From the NCBI GenBank assembly GCA_963664065.1, contig OY760942.1, positions 1,674,001 through 1,738,000 on the forward strand: a stretch of DNA of 64,000 nt, in the 5' to 3' direction. Position numbers and translations under genes: made by a program. Each line of letters starts with the position of its first letter. Position 1 is the stretch's first letter. Shown here piece after piece: positions 63,808-64,000 of this stretch. The notes under the pieces are model-generated. The model was given only the letters and a program-made list of their open reading frames with translations, was not told the origin of the DNA and ran no database searches. The DNA comes from JABDJL01 sp963664065. Its GTDB lineage: Bacteria > Pseudomonadota > Gammaproteobacteria > Xanthomonadales > SZUA-36.

Positions 63808-64000
63808 ATGGATCGTAAAGGAATCATACTCGCAGGCGGTAGCGGAACCCGGCTCTATCCACTCACCCGCGTGATCAGCAAACAACTTCTGCCGGTCTAC
63901 GATAAGCCCATGATCTTTTATCCGCTTGCCACCTTGATGCAGGCGGGAATACGGGACATTCTAATTATTACCACGCCTCATGAGCAGGCTATGTTCAAGC
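63808..64000 (+). CDS. rfbA: glucose-1-phosphate thymidylyltransferase, 5' part
   Basis: Begins at ATG 63808 after a strong AAGGAGG site and is cut by the window edge. The first residues show the nucleotidyltransferase signature: GIILAGGSGTRLYPLTRVIS, KQLLPVYDKPMIFYPLATLM. Makes dTDP-glucose, the substrate of the preceding gene product. Confidence 0.95.
   Translation, partial: MDRKGIILAGGSGTRLYPLTRVISKQLLPVYDKPMIFYPLATLMQAGIRDILIITTPHEQAMFK

Noticed and set aside
1..64000. CRISPR arrays, rRNA genes and intact tRNA genes
   Set aside because: No regularly spaced repeats, rRNA-like blocks or complete cloverleaf genes were seen; only one degenerate tRNA-like relic.

Overview
The window is chromosomal DNA of a free-living gammaproteobacterium. 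The best lineage clues are an adjacent murL-murD2 pair (a peptidoglycan route first worked out in Xanthomonas), ispB, a cytosolic cyclophilin, and many secreted peptidases (S9, M13, M16, M19) alongside PH-domain YdbS/YdbT proteins. Together these suggest a relative of Xanthomonadales/Woeseiaceae-type marine gammaproteobacteria; this is inference from gene content, not a measured phylogeny.

Bases 1-4600 are a wrecked accessory region: the end of a secreted protein, a degenerate tRNA-Leu-like relic, the tail of an MmeI-type DNA methyltransferase, several IS3-family IS fragments, one complete IS copy, and the start of a TonB-dependent receptor. Bases 4600-10600 hold metabolic genes: an HD protein, an alpha/beta hydrolase with a SAM-hydroxide-adenosyltransferase-like tail, a PLP decarboxylase, YCII, a PucR-type regulator and a LOG protein. 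At 10659-14938 two complete IS copies in inverted orientation bracket a truncated secreted protein and a small membrane-protein/XRE-regulator pair. Bases 14939-31000 are rich in peptidases and membrane proteins. Bases 31000-40800 carry secreted proteins (a 992-residue propeller protein and a protein sharing its C-terminal domain with the gene at base 1), a spermidine-synthase-like protein, YceH, a tandem rhodanese and TPR proteins.

At 41311-42998 an IS1595/ISXO2-type element with two passenger ORFs separates two truncated genes. From 43000 to 52352 lies a surface/signalling cluster: a DUF11/Ig-repeat protein, TPR and two FecR-domain proteins, a frame-disrupted conserved protein, a five-haem cytochrome c and a CHASE2 adenylate/guanylate cyclase. 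Bases 52393-64000 return to core genes: gdhA, an IS-truncated flavoprotein, aspartate kinase-murL-murD2 (a translationally coupled operon), a cyclophilin, ispB, ssb, and rfbB-rfbA at the right edge.

Four full copies of one 1504-bp IS3-family element (two in each orientation) plus three end fragments lie in the window. None of the full copies has matching flanking bases, and most adjoin a truncated gene, so they mark old rearrangements rather than clean insertions. Decay is widespread: three chromosomal genes are each broken by a single in-frame TAG, and at least four others by frameshifts. Either this genome is shedding genes or part of the consensus is imperfect; reads would decide.
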